Below, piece after piece: positions 62,339 to 64,000 of a stretch of 64,000 bases of DNA. The notes below the pieces were generated by a model. It was not told the origin of the DNA. It ran no database searches and saw only the letters and a list, made by a program, of their open reading frames with translations. Origin of the DNA: Allomuricauda sp. (GTDB lineage Bacteria > Bacteroidota > Bacteroidia > Flavobacteriales > Flavobacteriaceae); assembly GCF_028280385.1 (NCBI RefSeq), contig NZ_JANQLX010000009.1, positions 186,001 through 250,000 of the forward strand, in the 5' to 3' direction. Numbering within the stretch: position 1 is the stretch's first letter; each line of letters starts with the position of its first letter. The translations under genes and the position numbers were made by a program.

Positions 62339-63820
62339 ATGCAACTTTACAAAAAACAGAAACTTAAGGTCCACAATTCATTAACGGGCAAGAAAGAGGA
62401 TTTTGTACCCATCAATGAGGGACATATAGGTATGTATGTCTGCGGCCCCACGGTGTACAGCTTTGTTCACCTGGGCAATTGTCGCACTTTTATGTCCTTC
62501 GACATGATTTTCCGGTACTTTAAGCATTTGGGTTTTAAAGTGCGCTATGTAAGGAATATTACAGATGCCGGCCACTTGGAGAACGATGCAGATGAAGGTG
62601 AGGACAAGATTGCCAAAAAGGCCAAGTTGGAGCAAATTGAACCCATGGAAGTGGTACAACGCTATACCGTGGACTTTCACAATACCCTACAGCAATTCAA
62701 TTTATTGCCTCCCAGTATTGAACCTACCGCCACGGGACACATCATTGAGCAAATTGAAATCATCAAGGAAATCATTGAAAATGGGTTTGCCTATGTGGTC
62801 AATGGTTCTGTGTATTTTGATGTCGTAAAATTCAACGAAAGCCATACGTATGGAAAACTGAGCGGGAGAAAATTGGAGGATATGATCGCCAATACCCGGG
62901 AGTTGACCGCACAAAGTGAAAAACGAAACCCACAGGATTTTGCCCTATGGAAAAAGGCAGAGCCACAACATATTATGAGATGGCCCTCTCCTTGGGGCGA
63001 TGGCTTTCCAGGCTGGCACCTGGAATGTACCGCCATGAGCACCAAGTACCTTGGGGAAACCTTCGACATCCACGGTGGAGGTATGGATTTGAAATTTCCA
63101 CATCACGAATGTGAAATTGCCCAATCGGAAGCCAGTTGCGGAAAATCGCCGGTCAAATACTGGCTACATGCCAACATGCTTACCCTGAACGGTAAAAAAA
63201 TGTCCAAATCCACTGGCAACAATATATACCCCTCAGAGATCATAAGCGGCGAAAACAACATTCTCAGCAAGCCATACTCTGCTGCGGTTGTGCGTTTCTT
63301 TATGATGCAGGCACATTATACCAGTATTCTGGACTTAAGTGATGACGCATTACAGGCCTCGGAAAAAGGCTATCTAAGATTGATGGAGGCCTTGGAAAAT
63401 CTTCCAAAACTACCAACATCAGCCACCTCTGATTTTGATGTACAGGCATGGAGGCAAAAGTGCTACGATGCCATGAATGATGATTTCAATACGCCTATTC
63501 TTATTTCCAATTTGTTTGATGCCGTAAAACGCATCAATTTGGTCAAAGAGGGCAAGGAAACCCTATCCGAAGCGGATAAAAACCTGTTGGTGGACACCAT
63601 GAGCGCTTTTATACACGATGTACTGGGTATTGAAAACCAGGCACATTCTGATGATAACTCGCAAACCCTGAACGGAATCGTGGAATTGCTCATTGGTCTT
63701 AGAAATGAGGCTAGGGCGAATAAGGATTTTGCAACATCAGACAAGATTAGGGATGAGCTCAACGCCTTGGGCGTACAACTTAAGGATGGCAAGGACGGTA
63801 CTTCCTTTACCATAAATTAA
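62339..63820 (+). CDS. cysS: Cysteinyl-tRNA synthetase
   Basis: 493 residues. Class I motifs are HLGN (in VHLGNCRTF, near residue 44) and KMSKS (in [10 protein letters not shown], near 285); zinc ligands lie in [16 protein letters not shown] and HHECE. It charges tRNA-Cys. It is cotranscribed with folE and with yidD, whose ATG is 8 bp after its stop. Confidence 0.97.
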   Translation: MQLYKKQKLKVHNSLTGKKEDFVPINEGHIGMYVCGPTVYSFVHLGNCRTFMSFDMIFRYFKHLGFKVRYVRNITDAGHLENDADEGEDKIAKKAKLEQIEPMEVVQRYTVDFHNTLQQFNLLPPSIEPTATGHIIEQIEIIKEIIENGFAYVVNGSVYFDVVKFNESHTYGKLSGRKLEDMIANTRELTAQSEKRNPQDFALWKKAEPQHIMRWPSPWGDGFPGWHLECTAMSTKYLGETFDIHGGGMDLKFPHHECEIAQSEASCGKSPVKYWLHANMLTLNGKKMSKSTGNNIYPSEIISGENNILSKPYSAAVVRFFMMQAHYTSILDLSDDALQASEKGYLRLMEALENLPKLPTSATSDFDVQAWRQKCYDAMNDDFNTPILISNLFDAVKRINLVKEGKETLSEADKNLLVDTMSAFIHDVLGIENQAHSDDNSQTLNGIVELLIGLRNEARANKDFATSDKIRDELNALGVQLKDGKDGTSFTIN

Positions 63821-63828
63821 ACGGGGCC

Positions 63829-64000
63829 ATGCTGGTCAGGAAAATTCTTATCGCACCCTTTGTGGTCCTTGTCCGGCTCTATCAATTACTGATTTCCCCC
63901 TGGACCCCGGCTACATGCAGATATTCCCCAACCTGTTCGGCCTACACTCTGGAAGCATTAAAGAAACATGGGCTTTTTAAAGGGGGTTGGTTGGCGATCA
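63829..64000 (+). CDS. yidD: Membrane protein insertion efficiency factor YidD, 5' part
   Basis: The first 57 codons from an ATG at 63829 to the window edge. The product shows the YidD pattern: [20 protein letters not shown], then [20 protein letters not shown] with the three Cys of the family. YidD acts at the membrane with YidC. The end lies outside the window. Confidence 0.93.
   Translation, partial: MLVRKILIAPFVVLVRLYQLLISPWTPATCRYSPTCSAYTLEALKKHGLFKGGWLAI

Overview
The window is chromosomal DNA of a marine-type member of the Flavobacteriaceae (phylum Bacteroidota), possibly a Muricauda-like genus, although genus cannot be fixed from sequence alone. The evidence is: two large proteins ending in T9SS type B (gliding-associated) sorting domains, LruC-domain lipoproteins, DUF4293 next to a Rho with a long Lys/Gln-rich insert, a BT_3928/DUF1599/tpiA/prmA/clpS cluster, archaeal-type ProS, type III glutamine synthetase, and promoters of the Bacteroidota form TTG-N(17-23)-TAnnTTTG. 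Base composition is moderate and fairly even. I see no prophage, no complete insertion sequence, no CRISPR array and no rRNA. Coding is dense on both strands.

Layout. 1-8.5 kb: a truncated secreted protein, an Lrp/AsnC regulator, a small hypothetical protein, the 1152-residue fused isobutyryl-CoA mutase IcmF, PurU, a DUF4197 lipoprotein and a membrane-anchored AraC regulator. 8.5-20.3 kb: mostly minus strand. It holds pyrF and prfA, a two-gene ABC module (plus), then a cluster DUF3570 / DUF4266 / ApbE / thioredoxin / Rieske that looks like one envelope redox operon, then purM, a threonine/serine dehydratase-like PLP enzyme and glutamine synthetase III, with glutamine synthetase II diverging from it. 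21.5-29.5 kb: a CaCA antiporter, a serine beta-lactamase-like hydrolase with BlaI and BlaR1-like genes behind a promoter carrying two dyad operators, an SPFH protein with a 21-codon leader ORF, and a DUF885 lipoprotein. 29.5-31 kb: a 48-residue protein, apt, and a tRNA-Arg(ACG) whose 5' end is overlapped by a small GIY-YIG gene that seems to have been inserted between the tRNA and its promoter.

31-43.8 kb: bestrophin-like channel, transglutaminase-like protein, ClpS, PrmA, TpiA, BT_3928 and DUF1599 on the minus strand; FolP, the diadenylate cyclase CdaA and a DUF3667 protein on the plus strand; an ABC exporter and TruA (minus); a YfcE-type phosphodiesterase and a PqqB-like lipoprotein (plus). 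43.8-53 kb: small lipoproteins, DUF4293/Rho, a membrane protein, and two LruC lipoprotein paralogues each preceded by the same 62-bp element. 53-64 kb: S20, two tRNA-Glu genes in a tandem 137-bp duplication, ProS, a Trp/Gly- and Ser/Arg-rich lipoprotein, an FadL/OmpP1-type porin, two T9SS type B proteins, FolE, CysS and the beginning of YidD.

Most genes are core metabolism (one-carbon, purine and pyrimidine, nitrogen assimilation, translation). The unusual material is the tRNA-Arg/GIY-YIG locus, the Rieske-Trx-ApbE-DUF4266-DUF3570 operon, the BlaI-type operators at the serine hydrolase operon, and the duplicated LruC unit.
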